DNA of 64,000 nt from an uncultured Burkholderiales bacterium (GTDB lineage: Bacteria; Pseudomonadota; Gammaproteobacteria; Burkholderiales; Burkholderiaceae_C). The DNA is taken from assembly GCA_945952065.1 (NCBI GenBank), contig CAMFGY010000014.1, forward strand, positions 52,513-116,512. The letters are read 5' to 3'. The notes beneath the pieces are model-generated. The model made no database searches and was not told where the DNA came from. It was given only the letters and a program-made list of their open reading frames with translations. A program made the translations under genes and the position numbers. Below are positions 9,528-19,390 of the stretch, piece by piece. The first letter of the stretch is position 1. Every line of letters starts with the position of its first letter.

Positions 9528-10641
9528 ATTGGGTCTCAAAGTCCTTCAGATAGGCCACCAGGGCCTGCACGCCTTCAAGAGGCATGGCGTTGTAGATCGA
9601 TGCGCGCATGCCGCCCACGGACTTGTGGCCCTTGAGTTGCAGCAGCTGTCTCTCTTTCGCTCCGGTCAGGAAGGCTTGAGTGAGGGTGTCGGTATTGAAG
9701 GCGCCGCGCAGGTAAAAGGGCACATTCATGCGCGAGCGGCAGTCCGTCGCCACGCGGTTTTCAAACAGCGGTGAGGCATCCAGCGCCGCATAAAGCAACT
9801 GGGCCTTGTCGATATTGCGTTGCTCAATGGCGGCCAAGCCGGTCTTGCCGGCGTAGCTGAACGCCTTCAGCCACTTGAACACCAAGCCGGCCACATAGAT
9901 GCCGAAGGTGGGCGGCGTGTTGTACATGGACTTGGCTTCGGCCACGGTCTTGAAGTCAAAGGCCGAGGGGCAGATGCTCATGGCGTGCCCGATCAGATCC
10001 TCGCGCACGAAAACCAGAGTCAGGCCCGCCGGGCCGATGTTCTTCTGTGCGCCACCAAAGGCCAGGCCTACGCGCGACCAGTCGATGGGGCGCGAGAGCT
10101 GGTGCGATGAGCAGTCAATCACCAGCGGCGCATCGCAGCCCAAGGCCTTCAGATCGGGCAGCTCATGAAACTCCACCCCGTCGATGGTTTCGTTGGAGCA
10201 GAGGTGGACATAGGCCGCATCCTTGCGCAGCTGCCAGCTGCCGACCGGCGGCAGGCTGGTGTAGCGGCCGGCTGCGCCATCGGCGGCCACGCTGACGTCG
10301 GCATAACGGCGAGCTTCCTGGGCGCTTTTTTTGGACCAGGAGCCACTCACCACCACATCGACCTTGCCGCCGCGCGACAAATTCATCGGCACGATGGCGT
10401 TCTCAGCCAAGCCACCGCCCTGCATGAACAGGATGTGGAAGTTGCTTGGCACTTGCAGCAAGTCGCGCAAATCGCGTTCTGAAGCCTCGGCAATGGACGT
10501 GAACTCCGCACCGCGGTGGCTCATCTCCATCACGCTCATGCCCGAGCCTTGCCAGTTCAACATTTCAGCGGCGACCTGCTGCAAAACTTCTTCAGGCAGT
10601 GCGGCAGGGCCGGCGGAAAAATTGAAAGGGCGCTGGCTCAT
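9520..10641 (-). CDS. serC: Phosphoserine aminotransferase
   Basis: A 373-residue PLP enzyme of the class V aminotransferase group that converts 3-phosphohydroxypyruvate to phosphoserine and also serves pyridoxal phosphate synthesis. It begins [17 protein letters not shown], and the PLP lysine lies in [12 protein letters not shown]. The C-terminus has the conserved [17 protein letters not shown]. It overlaps pheA and follows the DUF2059 gene by 56 bases. The gyrA-serC-pheA order is conserved in Burkholderiales. Confidence 0.97.
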   Translation of the reverse strand: MSQRPFNFSAGPAALPEEVLQQVAAEMLNWQGSGMSVMEMSHRGAEFTSIAEASERDLRDLLQVPSNFHILFMQGGGLAENAIVPMNLSRGGKVDVVVSGSWSKKSAQEARRYADVSVAADGAAGRYTSLPPVGSWQLRKDAAYVHLCSNETIDGVEFHELPDLKALGCDAPLVIDCSSHQLSRPIDWSRVGLAFGGAQKNIGPAGLTLVFVREDLIGHAMSICPSAFDFKTVAEAKSMYNTPPTFGIYVAGLVFKWLKAFSYAGKTGLAAIEQRNIDKAQLLYAALDASPLFENRVATDCRSRMNVPFYLRGAFNTDTLTQAFLTGAKERQLLQLKGHKSVGGMRASIYNAMPLEGVQALVAYLKDFETQYG

Positions 10642-10697
10642 CGATCGGGCAGAGTGGACTTGAAGGGCTTGGGGTGGCTTGCGATCAGCCTGAGGCT

Positions 10698-11297
10698 TTA
10701 CTTCTTCGGTGCCGAGGCGGCTGGCGCCGCGGGCTTGGGCGTGATGCCCAGGTTTTTGGCCGTGGCTTGCTGCAAGGTCTTGAACTTGGCGTCCAGGGTG
10801 GGGCCGGCTTCGGCCATCAGCTTTTGGCCGAGTGCGTTTTGCATCTCGGGGCTGACCTGCTGGTACTTCTTGCTCAAGGGGTTGTCCAGCCAGGCCACCA
10901 GTTGCTTGAGCTCGTCTTCGCTGAATTTTTCGTCCAGGATGGGGCCCCAGGTGGCGGCCGAGAGCTTGGCGCCCTTGTCCTTCATCAGCGGCACGGCTTC
11001 GTCGACGAACTTGCGCACATCGGCCTCGATGGCCTTGGCCACGGCTTCACGCTTTTCAGCGGGCACTTGCGTTTGCAGGGCCTGACCGGCACCTTGCATC
11101 ATCTGGCCGACCGGCTGCTGAATCAGCATGCGGGCGATGTTTTCAACGCCGGGCTGTTGCAGCTGGATCATTTTGGCGATCAGCTCCTTCTTGGCTGCGC
11201 TGGGGGTGGACGTCGAAGCGCCTTGCGCAAAGGACGTGCCGGCGCAGGCGATCAGGGTTGCTGCGGCCAAAATCTTCAGGGACTTGTTCAAGCTCAT
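10698..11297 (-). CDS. Exported DUF2059-domain protein
   Basis: A 199-residue protein with a clear Sec signal peptide ([21 protein letters not shown], cleavage near residue 25). The mature part is helical, with [20 protein letters not shown] and the typical DUF2059 segment [17 protein letters not shown] followed by SKKYQQ. It ends in an Ala/Pro/Lys-rich tail. The family has no established biochemical role. Its ATG overlaps the gyrA stop by four bases (ATGA), so it is translated with gyrA. A similar gene next to gyrA is common in Burkholderiales. Confidence 0.85.
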   Translation of the reverse strand: MSLNKSLKILAAATLIACAGTSFAQGASTSTPSAAKKELIAKMIQLQQPGVENIARMLIQQPVGQMMQGAGQALQTQVPAEKREAVAKAIEADVRKFVDEAVPLMKDKGAKLSAATWGPILDEKFSEDELKQLVAWLDNPLSKKYQQVSPEMQNALGQKLMAEAGPTLDAKFKTLQQATAKNLGITPKPAAPAASAPKK

Positions 11298-13954
11298 TCC
11301 TTGGTAGCGTCATCGGCAGCACCGGAATTGGTGCCTTCTTCGTTCGGGGTTTCGGCTTCCGCCGAGCCTTCATTGGCATCGTTTTCAACAATGCGTTGCA
11401 GGCCAGACAGTTTAGAGCCGTCGTCCAGTGCGATCAGGGTCACACCTTGGGTGGCGCGCCCCAGTTCACGGATCTCCGAGACGCGGGTGCGCACCAGCAC
11501 GCCACGGTCGGTGATCAGCATGATTTCGTCGTCGGGGCGCACCAGGGTGGCCGCCACCACGCGACCATTGCGCTCGCTTTGTTGGATGGCGATCATGCCC
11601 TTGGTGCCACGGCCGTGGCGGGTGTACTCAACGATGGAGGTGCGCTTGCCGTAGCCGTTTTCGGTGGCGGTCAGCACGCTTTGCGATTCATCTTCGGCCA
11701 CCAGCATGGCGATCAGGCGCTGCTCGGGCTCCAGCATCATGCCGCGCACACCGCGGGCCTGACGACCCATCGGGCGCACATCGTCTTCGTCGAAACGAAC
11801 CGCCTTGCCGCCGTCGCTGAACAGCATCACATCGTGTTTGCCATCGGTCAGCGCCGCGCCGATCAGGAAGTCGCCCTCGTCCAGGTCCACGGCGATGATG
11901 CCGGCCTTGCGGGGGTTGCTGAAGTCTTTCAGCGAGGTCTTCTTGACCGTGCCCAAAGCGGTGGCCATGAAGATGAAGTGATCTTCTGGGAAGACGCGGA
12001 ACTCACCGGTGAGCGGCAGCACCACAGTGATCTTCTCGTCTTGCTGCAGCGGGAACATGTTCACGATCGGCTTGCCGCGCGAGGCGCGCGAACCCTGCGG
12101 CACTTCCCAGACCTTCAGCCAGTAAACGCGACCCCGGTTGGAGAAGCACAAGATCCAGTCGTGGGTATTGGCGATGAAGAGTTGGTCGATCCAGTCGTCA
12201 TCCTTGGTCTGTGTGGCTTGCTTGCCGCGACCGCCGCGTTTCTGAGCCCGGTATTCGCTCAGCGCCTGACTCTTGATGTAGCCGGTGTGCGAGAGCGTCA
12301 CCACCATATCGGTGGGGGTGATCAGGTCTTCGGTGCCCAGCTCTTGGGCGTTGGGTTCAATGGTGCTGCGGCGCGCGCCAATCTTGGTCTGGCCAAACTC
12401 CTGGCGGATGTGGTTGAGCTCTTCGCCGATGATGGCGGTCACGCGTTCGGGGCGGGCCAGGATGTCGAGCAGATCGGCGATCTGCGCCATGACTTCCTTG
12501 TACTCGCTGACGATCTTGTCTTGCTCCAGGCCGGTCAGGCGCTGCAGACGCATCTGCAGAATTTCGCTGGCTTGCTCGTCCGACAGACGGTAGAGGCCGT
12601 CAGCTTGCAGGCCGAAGGCTGCGGGCAGACCCTCGGGGCGGAAAGCATTGCGGCCGCCGGGCGTGTCGCCCTCGGCGCGCACCAGCATTTCGCGCACCAA
12701 AGAGGAGTCCCAGCTCTTGCTCATCAGCGCCTGTTTGGCGACCGGCGGCGTGGGCGAGTTCTTGATGGTGGCAATGAATTCGTCGATATTGGCCATGGCC
12801 ACGGCCAAGCCTTCCAGCACATGGCCGCGCTCGCGTGCCTTGCGCAAATTGAAGACGGTGCGGCGGGTCACCACTTCACGGCGGTGCTCCAGGAAGACCG
12901 TGATCAGGTCCTTCAAATTGCACAGCTTCGGTTGCCCATCAACCAGGGCCACCATATTCATGCCGAAGGTGTCTTGCAGCTGCGTCTGTTTGTACAGATT
13001 GTTCAGCACCACTTCGGGCACTTCACCGCGCTTCAACTCGATCACCACACGCATGCCGGACTTGTCGCTCTCGTCCTGGATGTGGCTGATGCCTTCGATC
13101 TTCTTCTCGTGCACCAACTCGGCAATGCGCTCAAGCAGGGTCTTCTTGTTAACTTGATACGGAATTTCGTCAACGATGATGGCCTGGCGGTTGCCGCGGT
13201 CGATGTCCTCGAAGTGGACCTTGGCGCGCATCACCACCTTGCCGCGGCCGGTGCGGTAGCCGTCACGGGCACCGGACAGGCCGTAGATGATGCCGGCGGT
13301 CGGGAAGTCAGGCGCCGGGATGATTTCCATCAACTCGTCGACGGTGCAATCCGGGTTTTTCAGCGAGTGCAGGCAAGCGTCTACCACCTCGTTGAGGTTG
13401 TGCGGCGGAATGTTGGTGGCCATACCCACGGCAATGCCGGTGGCGCCGTTGATCAACAAGTTGGGCAGGCGGGCCGGCAAGACCAGCGGCTCTTTTTCCG
13501 AGCCGTCGTAGTTGGGTCCGAAATTGACGGTTTCCTTGTCAATATCGGCCAGCATTTCGTGGGCGATTTTGGCCAAGCGGATTTCGGTATATCGCATGGC
13601 CGCGGCGTTATCGCCGTCCACCGAACCGAAATTGCCCTGACCGTCGACCAACATATGACGCAGGGAAAAATCCTGCGCCATACGCACGATGGTGTCGTAG
13701 ACGGCGGTATCCCCGTGTGGGTGATATTTACCAATCACGTCGCCAACGATACGGGCCGACTTTTTATAGGCCCGATTCCAATCGTTGTTCAGCTCGTGCA
13801 TCGCGAACAAAACGCGGCGGTGCACCGGCTTCAAGCCGTCGCGGGCATCGGGGAGTGCACGGCCAACGATCACGCTCATGGCGTAGTCGAGGTATGAGCG
13901 CCGCATTTCCTCTTCGAGGCTGATGGGCAATGTTTCCTTGGCGAACTGGGTCAT
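11294..13954 (-). CDS. gyrA: DNA gyrase subunit A
   Basis: An 886-residue type IIA topoisomerase subunit. Numbering from [10 protein letters not shown] at 13954 matches E. coli exactly over the N-terminus, and the catalytic tyrosine falls at 122 in [12 protein letters not shown]. The quinolone pocket reads GDTAVYD, with Thr83 and Asp87. The GyrA box appears as [11 protein letters not shown] before the C-terminal DNA-wrapping repeats. The frame extends 43 codons upstream, but those residues lack homology. The gene heads the long minus-strand core run; a possible -10 (TAGAAT, 14014-14019 on the minus strand) lies 60 bases upstream, with no good -35. Confidence 0.98.
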   Translation of the reverse strand: MTQFAKETLPISLEEEMRRSYLDYAMSVIVGRALPDARDGLKPVHRRVLFAMHELNNDWNRAYKKSARIVGDVIGKYHPHGDTAVYDTIVRMAQDFSLRHMLVDGQGNFGSVDGDNAAAMRYTEIRLAKIAHEMLADIDKETVNFGPNYDGSEKEPLVLPARLPNLLINGATGIAVGMATNIPPHNLNEVVDACLHSLKNPDCTVDELMEIIPAPDFPTAGIIYGLSGARDGYRTGRGKVVMRAKVHFEDIDRGNRQAIIVDEIPYQVNKKTLLERIAELVHEKKIEGISHIQDESDKSGMRVVIELKRGEVPEVVLNNLYKQTQLQDTFGMNMVALVDGQPKLCNLKDLITVFLEHRREVVTRRTVFNLRKARERGHVLEGLAVAMANIDEFIATIKNSPTPPVAKQALMSKSWDSSLVREMLVRAEGDTPGGRNAFRPEGLPAAFGLQADGLYRLSDEQASEILQMRLQRLTGLEQDKIVSEYKEVMAQIADLLDILARPERVTAIIGEELNHIRQEFGQTKIGARRSTIEPNAQELGTEDLITPTDMVVTLSHTGYIKSQALSEYRAQKRGGRGKQATQTKDDDWIDQLFIANTHDWILCFSNRGRVYWLKVWEVPQGSRASRGKPIVNMFPLQQDEKITVVLPLTGEFRVFPEDHFIFMATALGTVKKTSLKDFSNPRKAGIIAVDLDEGDFLIGAALTDGKHDVMLFSDGGKAVRFDEDDVRPMGRQARGVRGMMLEPEQRLIAMLVAEDESQSVLTATENGYGKRTSIVEYTRHGRGTKGMIAIQQSERNGRVVAATLVRPDDEIMLITDRGVLVRTRVSEIRELGRATQGVTLIALDDGSKLSGLQRIVENDANEGSAEAETPNEEGTNSGAADDATKE

Positions 13955-14220
13955 GCGCTTGTGCGCGGCCGCACCCATCAGGTGAGCCTGCATCGTTAGA
14001 GACGGAAGCCGTGATTCTAAAGGCCTGCGGCTGTAGCAGGATCGCAACAATATTGCCAACTCTGCGGTTCGGCGCCGCCACAATACGAAGCCATCGGTGC
14101 CCTATGGCACAATCGATGAGTCCCTAGGAGAAACCCGCACTCGGGAATCTGTCTAAGGTTTTGTTCAAGCACTTACTGGGCACTCGCAGGGCAACTGCGG
14201 CATTCCTTGAGAGGAGAATC

Positions 14221-14880
14221 ATGAAGAAATTGAACCAAGTGGCGTCGCTTATCTCCGTCGCCGCAGTCGCTGCCTTCGCTACGTCTGGCGCGTTCGCACA
14301 GACCGTTGACAACTGGCGCGCGACCGATGGCACCGTTTGGAAGAACGGCAGCAACGAACACTGCTGGCGCGATGCCAACTGGACCCCGGCGACTGCCGCT
14401 CAAGAGTGCGACGGCGCGCTGAAGCCAGCTCCTAAGGCTGCTCCGGCTCCGGCTCCGGCTCCAGCGCCTGCTGTTGAAGCTCCTGCAGCTCCGAAGCCCG
14501 CTGTTGTGCCTCCGAAGCCTGTGAGCGAGAAGGTGACCTTCGCTGCTGACGCCTTCTTCGACTTCGACAAGTCGGTGCTGAAGCCAGAAGCCAAGGCCAA
14601 GTTGGACGACCTGTACAGCAAGACCAATGGTCTGAACCTGGAAGTCATCATCGCTGTTGGCCACACTGACTCGGTGGGTAGCGATGAGTACAACCAGAAG
14701 CTGTCGGTTCGCCGCGCTGAAGCCGTCAAGGCCTATCTGGTGGGCAAGGGCGCTGAAAAGAACCGCGTGTACACCGAAGGCAAGGGCGAGAAGGCTCCTG
14801 TGGCTGACAACAAGACCGCAGAAGGCCGCGCCAAGAACCGTCGCGTGGAAATCGAAGTCGTCGGTACCCGCAACAAGTAA
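14221..14880 (+). CDS. OmpA-family outer-membrane / peptidoglycan-binding protein
   Basis: A 219-residue protein with signal peptide (MKKLNQVASLISVAAVAAF to about residue 26). A short Cys-containing N-terminal segment (WKNGSNEHCWRDANWTPATA) and an Ala/Pro linker (residues about 65-95) precede an OmpA C-terminal domain (from about 100). That domain has FFDFDKSVLKPEAKAKLDDL, GHTDSVGSDEYNQKLSVRRA and RAKNRRVEIEV, including the Asp and Arg that hold meso-diaminopimelate. It has no eight-stranded barrel, the usual form in betaproteobacteria. GAGAGGAGAATC directly before ATG 14221 is a strong ribosome site and fixes the start. Codon use looks optimised, consistent with high expression. Confidence 0.93.
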   Translation: MKKLNQVASLISVAAVAAFATSGAFAQTVDNWRATDGTVWKNGSNEHCWRDANWTPATAAQECDGALKPAPKAAPAPAPAPAPAVEAPAAPKPAVVPPKPVSEKVTFAADAFFDFDKSVLKPEAKAKLDDLYSKTNGLNLEVIIAVGHTDSVGSDEYNQKLSVRRAEAVKAYLVGKGAEKNRVYTEGKGEKAPVADNKTAEGRAKNRRVEIEVVGTRNK

Positions 14881-14888
14881 TAAGGGCC

Positions 14889-14910
14889 CAAGCGCTACGG
14901 CGCTTGCCTT
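14889..14910 (+). terminator. Short hairpin after the OmpA-family gene
   Basis: CAAGCG and CGCTTG pair around a CTACGG loop, followed by CCTTTT. The stem is short and the T run weak, so this may only assist the stronger terminator 30 bases downstream. Confidence 0.45.
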
Positions 14911-14934
14911 TTACGGCAACCCAAAATTGCCAAC

Positions 14935-14964
14935 AAAGCCCCGCCCATGCGGGGCTTTTTTGTT
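14935..14964 (+). terminator. Strong intrinsic terminator between the OmpA-family gene and ubiG
   Basis: AAAGCCCCGC pairs with GCGGGGCTTT around the loop CCAT and is followed by a T-rich tract. It separates the OmpA-family transcript from ubiG. Confidence 0.88.
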
Positions 14965-15009
14965 TTGCGAGCAGTTGCTTGCGATCCCAACTTCTTCTTG
15001 CTGTTTGCC

Positions 15010-15711
15010 ATGACCAACGCTGACCCTCAAGAACTCGCCAAATTTGGTGACTTGGCCCACCGCTGGTGGGATACCGAGAGTGAATTCAAGCCCCTGCACC
15101 AGATCAACCCCTTGCGTCTGGATTGGTTGTCCAGTCTGTGCCCGCTTGCAGGCAAACAAGTGCTTGATGTGGGCTGTGGTGGCGGGATTCTGGCGGACTC
15201 GATGGCGCGGCGCGGGGCGCAGGTGCTGGGCATCGATTTGGCGACCAAGGCGCTGCGGGTGGCTCAACTCCATGCCATGGAGGCCGGTACCGAAGGCGTT
15301 GAGTACCGTGAGATCGCTGTCGAAGCCTTGGCCCTGGAGCGGCCGGCCTCCTTTGACGTCGTCACGTGCATGGAAATGCTCGAGCATGTGCCTGACCCTG
15401 CCTCGGTGGTGCGAGCCCTGGGTGAGCTCGTCAAGCCGGGCGGGTGGGTGTTTTTGTCCACCTTGAACCGCAATCTGAAATCTTTCTTGTTGGCCATTGT
15501 GGGCGCCGAGTACCTGTTGAAGATGATTCCAGCCGGAACACACGAGTACGCGCGTTTCTTGCGTCCCTCGGAGTTGGCCCAGTTTTGCCGCGATGCTGGC
15601 CTGGAATTGCACGCCAGCCGTGGCTTGACTTACAACCCTTTGATTCAGCGTTACGCGCTGGGCTCAGACACTGATGTGAACTATCTGATGGCTTGCCGGA
15701 AGCCGCTATGA
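15010..15711 (+). CDS. ubiG: Ubiquinone biosynthesis O-methyltransferase UbiG
   Basis: A 233-residue SAM-dependent methyltransferase that performs the two O-methylations of ubiquinone synthesis. It shows [19 protein letters not shown] near the N-terminus, the SAM loop [19 protein letters not shown], and [16 protein letters not shown] as motif post-I. The start [13 protein letters not shown] at 15010 matches the family. Its stop overlaps the gph start (ATGA), so the two are coupled, a known Burkholderiales arrangement. Confidence 0.96.
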   Translation: MTNADPQELAKFGDLAHRWWDTESEFKPLHQINPLRLDWLSSLCPLAGKQVLDVGCGGGILADSMARRGAQVLGIDLATKALRVAQLHAMEAGTEGVEYREIAVEALALERPASFDVVTCMEMLEHVPDPASVVRALGELVKPGGWVFLSTLNRNLKSFLLAIVGAEYLLKMIPAGTHEYARFLRPSELAQFCRDAGLELHASRGLTYNPLIQRYALGSDTDVNYLMACRKPL

Positions 15712-16406
15712 GTGGGATGAGCTCGGAGGCGGTGCTCGCGCTGCGCGCGGGTGTTCGCACGGTGTTGTTTGATTTGGATGGCACTTTGGTGGACAGCGCG
15801 CCCGATTTGGCGGGCGCCGCCAATGCCATGCGCTTGCAGCGCGGTCTGCCGGCCCTGGCTTTGGAAGACTTGCGCCCCATGGTTGGCGCGGGGGCGCGCG
15901 GCATGTTGGGCTTGGCCTTGCAGGTCCGCCCTGAAGACGCAGATTTTGAGGCCCTGAAGGACGAATTCCTGGGCCGCTACGAGGCGAGGCTGTCCCAGGA
16001 AACACGGCTTTTTCATGAGGTGCAGACGCTGCTCGACGCCTTGGCCTCGGCCAAGCTGTCTTGGGGCATTGTGACCAACAAAGCTGAGCGCTTTGCCCTG
16101 CCACTCACTCGGCAGTTGGGTCTTCATGACCTGGCTTGCGCTGTGGTGGGAGGAGACACGACGGCACATGCCAAGCCTCATCCAGCGCCTTTGCTGGAGG
16201 CCGCCAAACGTGCTGGCGTTGCCCCAGAACAGTGTCTTTATGTTGGCGACGATGAGCGAGACATTGTTGCCGGGCGCGCCGCCGGCATGCGCACGGTGGC
16301 CGCAGCTTGGGGTTATCTGGGCCAGGGCAAGCCAATTGAAGAATGGCGAGCAGATATTGTGATTTCTTCGCCGGCAGAACTCTTGCAAGTGCTGGGTCTG
16401 CCCTAA
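15708..16406 (+). CDS. gph: Phosphoglycolate phosphatase
   Basis: A 232-residue HAD-superfamily hydrolase. The nucleophile motif is [16 protein letters not shown], motif II is [12 protein letters not shown], and motif IV is [17 protein letters not shown]. It removes phosphate from 2-phosphoglycolate, a product of DNA repair and oxygenase side reactions. Related HAD enzymes next to ubiG can be MupP-like N-acetylmuramate 6-phosphate phosphatases, so substrate is assigned by family only. The ATG at 15708 overlaps the ubiG stop by four bases. The ssrA promoter appears to use its stop codon region. Confidence 0.88.
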   Translation: MSGMSSEAVLALRAGVRTVLFDLDGTLVDSAPDLAGAANAMRLQRGLPALALEDLRPMVGAGARGMLGLALQVRPEDADFEALKDEFLGRYEARLSQETRLFHEVQTLLDALASAKLSWGIVTNKAERFALPLTRQLGLHDLACAVVGGDTTAHAKPHPAPLLEAAKRAGVAPEQCLYVGDDERDIVAGRAAGMRTVAAAWGYLGQGKPIEEWRADIVISSPAELLQVLGLP

Positions 16407-16409
16407 AAT
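16383..16409 (+). promoter_or_regulatory. Probable ssrA promoter overlapping the gph stop codon
   Basis: TTGCAA (16383-16388) and TAAAAT (16404-16409) are separated by 15 bases, and the tmRNA 5' end lies 11 bases downstream. The -10 includes the gph TAA stop. The spacer is shorter than the usual 17, so strength is uncertain. Confidence 0.4.
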
Positions 16410-16419
16410 ACCAAGTTCT

Positions 16420-16791
16420 GGGACCGACCAGGTTTCGACGTGGGTGCGGATCCGGAGTAGGGCATGTCGAGCACCAGTTCGCTCGTAAATCCACTGGAAA
16501 AAAAGTAACTGCAAACGACTCTACGTTCGCACTCGCCGCTTAATTGCGCGTGAGCTTCTCAACGGTTGGCCAATGGGCCGGGCTTAAGTCGCAAGACGGA
16601 CAGCTGAGAAGTCATTCACATTGGCTGGTTTCTTGCCGGGTCACTCGGTAAGGAACAAGATTCAGTGACTGGCGGGAAGGATAGCGTGCCACTGCGCGAT
16701 TCGACCGTGAGATTCAAATCAGCCGGCTAAACATGTAGATCTGCCCGGTGATGGCTTGCGGACGGGGGTTCAATTCCCCCCGGTTCCACCA
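16420..16791 (+). ncRNA. ssrA: Transfer-messenger RNA (tmRNA, 10Sa RNA)
   Basis: The 5' segment GGGACCG pairs with CGGTTCC before ACCA at the 3' end, forming the tRNA-like acceptor stem. The T-arm is GGGGGTTCAATTCCCCC. The 5' domain has GGTTTCGACGTGGGTGCGGA, typical of tmRNA. The tag frame runs from GCA at 16511 to TAA at 16543 and encodes ANDSTFALAA, a typical proteobacterial degradation tag ending in the LAA recognised by ClpXP. Together with SmpB it rescues ribosomes stalled on broken messages. The 372-base length is normal. The mature 3' CCA is encoded. Confidence 0.97.
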
Positions 16792-16828
16792 TCCATAAAG
16801 CTCCTGCGCTGAAGCAGGAGCTCTTCAC

Positions 16829-16866
16829 AAAGCTCTAAGTTTGCGAAGACTTAGGGCTTTTTTCTT
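16829..16866 (+). terminator. Intrinsic terminator after tmRNA
   Basis: AAAGCTCTAAGT (16829-16840) pairs with ACTTAGGGCTTT (16849-16860, one G-T pair) and is followed by TTTTC. A second hairpin just upstream (AGCTCCTGC/GCAGGAGCT, 16799-16822) lacks a T run and may help 3' processing. Confidence 0.85.
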
Positions 16867-16934
16867 GTCCAATCACGAGAGTTATTCAGCCCTGTTGTGT
16901 GCTGAGTCCTATGTTTGGCTTTGAGAGGCGTGAG

Positions 16935-17870
16935 ATGAAAACTATCCTTCCTTTGCCCTTGCTGATGGCCCCGTCACAGGAAGATCCGGCGCCTTTGATC
17001 CTTTATCACGGCAAGGGCTGTTCGGATGGTTATGCGGCGGCTTTGGCGGCCTGGATTTTTTATGCGGGCAAGGCGGAGTTCCTTGGGCTGGATCATGGCC
17101 AGGTTCAGAGTCTGGCGGACTTGCCGCCTCTGGCGGGCCGGGCGGTGTACATCTTGGACTTCTCCTTTCCGCAAGAAATCTTGCGGGCCATGGAAGACGC
17201 CGGCGTGGCCAAACTGGTGCTTTTGGACCATCACAAAAGTGCGGCCGAGAAGCTGTCCGGCTTCGCTTGCCGCTGCGGCGTTTTGCACTTTGACATGAGC
17301 AAATCCGGTGCGCGCTTGGCTTGGGAGTTTTTTCATCCTGACCGCGAGCTTCCGGCTCTGGTGCGCTACGTGGAAGATCGCGATATTTGGGCTTGGCGTT
17401 ACCCCGAGAGCGGGGCTTTTTTGTCGGCCCTTGATATGGAAGAGAAAGACTTTGAGCGTTGGGAGGCCGTGGCGGCTTTCACGCCCGAACAACTCGAGAC
17501 CTTCATGGCGCGCGGCGCGGCGATGGATGAAAAGTACCGCAAGCTCTGCGCTGATCTGGCGGAGGGGGCGCAGCCGCTGGTTTTCAACGGGGTGGCGGGC
17601 TTGATGGTCAATGCGCCCGGCTTGTTTCACAGCTTGCTGGGCGACTTGCTTTCCGCGAAAACAGGCACTTTTGCCTTGATGTGGAGCGCGGGGCCGGGCG
17701 GCGTGGTGAAGTGTGGCTTGCGTTCGCAGCGTCACTTCGATTGCATCGCGCTGGCTGAAAGCATGGGCGGAGGGGGGCATGCCCAGGCTTGTGGATTCCG
17801 CATGGGGGTGGAGCGCCTGCCGGCTTTGCTCAGCGGGCGCTTTGACGCTCAGCCTGACGCCGCAAGCTGA
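16935..17870 (+). CDS. DHH-superfamily phosphoesterase (DHHA1 domain)
   Basis: A 311-residue protein with the DHH phosphoesterase layout: motif I YHGKGCSDGYAAALAAW, motif II VYILDFSFP, motif III VLLDHHKSA, and a DHHA1 substrate motif GGGGHAQACGF near the C-terminus. Known relatives include NrnB-type oligoribonuclease/pAp phosphatases and other exopolyphosphatase-like enzymes. Motif I carries Ser-Asp-Gly where many members have Asp-x-Asp-Gly, so metal geometry may differ. The start at 16935 follows GAGAGGCGTGAG; longer frames to 16899 exist. No signal peptide is evident beyond a weakly hydrophobic start, so it is probably cytoplasmic. Exact substrate unknown. Confidence 0.8.
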   Translation: MKTILPLPLLMAPSQEDPAPLILYHGKGCSDGYAAALAAWIFYAGKAEFLGLDHGQVQSLADLPPLAGRAVYILDFSFPQEILRAMEDAGVAKLVLLDHHKSAAEKLSGFACRCGVLHFDMSKSGARLAWEFFHPDRELPALVRYVEDRDIWAWRYPESGAFLSALDMEEKDFERWEAVAAFTPEQLETFMARGAAMDEKYRKLCADLAEGAQPLVFNGVAGLMVNAPGLFHSLLGDLLSAKTGTFALMWSAGPGGVVKCGLRSQRHFDCIALAESMGGGGHAQACGFRMGVERLPALLSGRFDAQPDAAS

Positions 17871-17880
17871 GCCTCGGCCC

Positions 17881-18444
17881 TTATTTGTTGAAGGTCAGTA
17901 AGTCGCTGGGCTGCACTTTGATGGCCGCCAAGCACTTGCCCTTGCCTTCGGTGAACTTGTTCAAGGGGCCGACCTCGCAACGGTCGGCGCCATGCACTTG
18001 CAAGCGGGCGATGTCCCAGCAGGCAATGCCATTGAACTGAACCGTCTTGTTGCGAACTTCACCCGGTTTGATCCATGCAAAGCTGGTCAGCTGTGTGGAG
18101 TGAATCAAACCGTTGGCCCGGTAGGCTGAAAAGTCGGGCACCAGGTTGCGGACTTCAAAAGGCAGTTGATTGGCCAGCGCAAGCTCGAAGCTGCAGCCGC
18201 CCGGGCTTTCGGTGCGGCGCACGATTTGCAGCGCCAGTGTTTCATCGAGCTTGACCTCGGGCTTTTGCTCTTCGGGGGCTGAGGCAGCGTCGTCGGCGTT
18301 GACGACAAACCGCCAAGTGCCGTTGTCTTTCAGCAAGATGCGGCGGCCCTTTTTGTCCACTACTTCAAAGTCGGCGCGTGCGGGGGCGGTGAATGCCAGG
18401 GCCAAAGCCAGCAGCCCAAGGCTGAAAAGAACGGGGCGACCCAT
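17881..18444 (-). CDS. Exported protein of unknown function
   Basis: A 187-residue protein with a signal peptide (VLFSLGLLALALAFTAPARA, cleavage near residue 24). The mature start DFEVVDKKGRRILLKDNGTW with RFVV looks like a short beta-rich module often found at the N-terminus of envelope proteins. Three cysteines occur in the mature part (GGCSFELAL, GIACWDIARL, ADRCEVGP), plus one near the C-terminus (GKCLAA), so two disulphides are possible in the periplasm. It converges on the DHH phosphoesterase gene with 10 bases between. I do not recognise a function. Confidence 0.7.
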   Translation of the reverse strand: MGRPVLFSLGLLALALAFTAPARADFEVVDKKGRRILLKDNGTWRFVVNADDAASAPEEQKPEVKLDETLALQIVRRTESPGGCSFELALANQLPFEVRNLVPDFSAYRANGLIHSTQLTSFAWIKPGEVRNKTVQFNGIACWDIARLQVHGADRCEVGPLNKFTEGKGKCLAAIKVQPSDLLTFNK

Positions 18445-18611
18445 GCTCGATATCCTTCAGATTCAGAGAGTGTTTGCAGACGGTCTTGCTGTTGAGAAGC
18501 GTGAGCGGCTCAACCAGGCGCAGAGTCAAGCGGACTGTCGCTTGGCGCTGCGCGTCCATCTTGACGCTCGCCCGCCTCTCCGCGCGGACTCGGGGGCGAT
18601 TGTGCCGTCAA

Positions 18612-19388
18612 TCAGGCTTCGGCTGCCGAGCTCTGTGCGTGATGGAGTCGATCTTGTCGATCAAGTCGCAACAAATGCTCTTCAATGAAGTCTTTTTCGA
18701 TCAGGCTGCGTTCTAGGCGGCCTTCCAAGCTTTGAAGTTGTTTGCGGAGTTTTTGCAGCTGACTCTCGCCGTCTTCGCTGCGTTGCAGGGCTTCTTGCAA
18801 CTGGGCCTGCGCCTGCTGCAGCAAATGCTGCTCATGGGCAGAGGCCTCATGGCGGCCCGGTGGTGGCGGGCCATTGGGGCGAGCGCGCGCCAGGTGCAAC
18901 TGGCGCTCGGCTTCTTGTTGCCGCAGCAAGGAAGTGCTCAGCTGGTCTTGCAAGCGACGGCGTTGTTGCAGAACGCGCTCCAGTTCGACCTGATGCAGGC
19001 GGCGCCATTCCGCGTATGCCTCGGGTTGCATGCTGGCCGGTGCGTCGAGCGCCCGCAGCCTTTGCAGATCCGGTTCAGGGCCGATGTCGGCTTGCAGCTC
19101 GGAGTCCCAAAACTTGTTGGGCGATCCCGGTGACTCCGCGCCGCCGGGGCGTTGCCACAAACGCATGCGCTCGGCGCGTTCCATCAGCCGTGCCAAATCG
19201 CGGGCCACGCCTTTCAGCTCACGGCCACTATCGCGGGTGTCGTTGAGGGCGCGCACAATGAACTGCTGGCGTCGTTGTTCATGGGCGTTCATGCGCAAAT
19301 AGCTGGCGACCGAAACGACGATGAAGACCGCATTGGCGCACAGCACCGCGATGCTGGCGAAATCCTCCAGTGTCATTGAGGTCGACAT
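18612..19388 (-). CDS. Membrane-anchored coiled-coil protein, unknown function
   Basis: A 258-residue protein with one N-terminal transmembrane helix (FASIAVLCANAVFIVVSVAS, about residues 9-28). A long charged, Gln/Leu/Arg-rich region follows, with heptad-like patterns in residues about 130-160 and 190-240 (QLQKLRKQLQSLEGRLERSL), indicating coiled coils. No catalytic motif is seen. It starts two bases after the response regulator stops, so the two are one operon. It could be a scaffold or sensor partner for that regulator; this is inference from position. Confidence 0.7.
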   Translation of the reverse strand: MSTSMTLEDFASIAVLCANAVFIVVSVASYLRMNAHEQRRQQFIVRALNDTRDSGRELKGVARDLARLMERAERMRLWQRPGGAESPGSPNKFWDSELQADIGPEPDLQRLRALDAPASMQPEAYAEWRRLHQVELERVLQQRRRLQDQLSTSLLRQQEAERQLHLARARPNGPPPPGRHEASAHEQHLLQQAQAQLQEALQRSEDGESQLQKLRKQLQSLEGRLERSLIEKDFIEEHLLRLDRQDRLHHAQSSAAEA

Positions 19389-19390
19389 GA

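Noticed and set aside
11258..13897. 879-codon plus-strand open frame opposite gyrA
   Set aside because: It is an antisense shadow of gyrA with no recognisable domain or ribosome site.
11294..13954. Thr83 in GyrA as a quinolone resistance change
   Set aside because: Thr at this position is the natural residue in many betaproteobacteria, and Asp87 is unchanged.
16343..16543. 66-codon frame ending in ANDSTFALAA
   Set aside because: Only the last ten codons are real, as the tmRNA tag; the upstream part is the end of gph and the tmRNA 5' domain.
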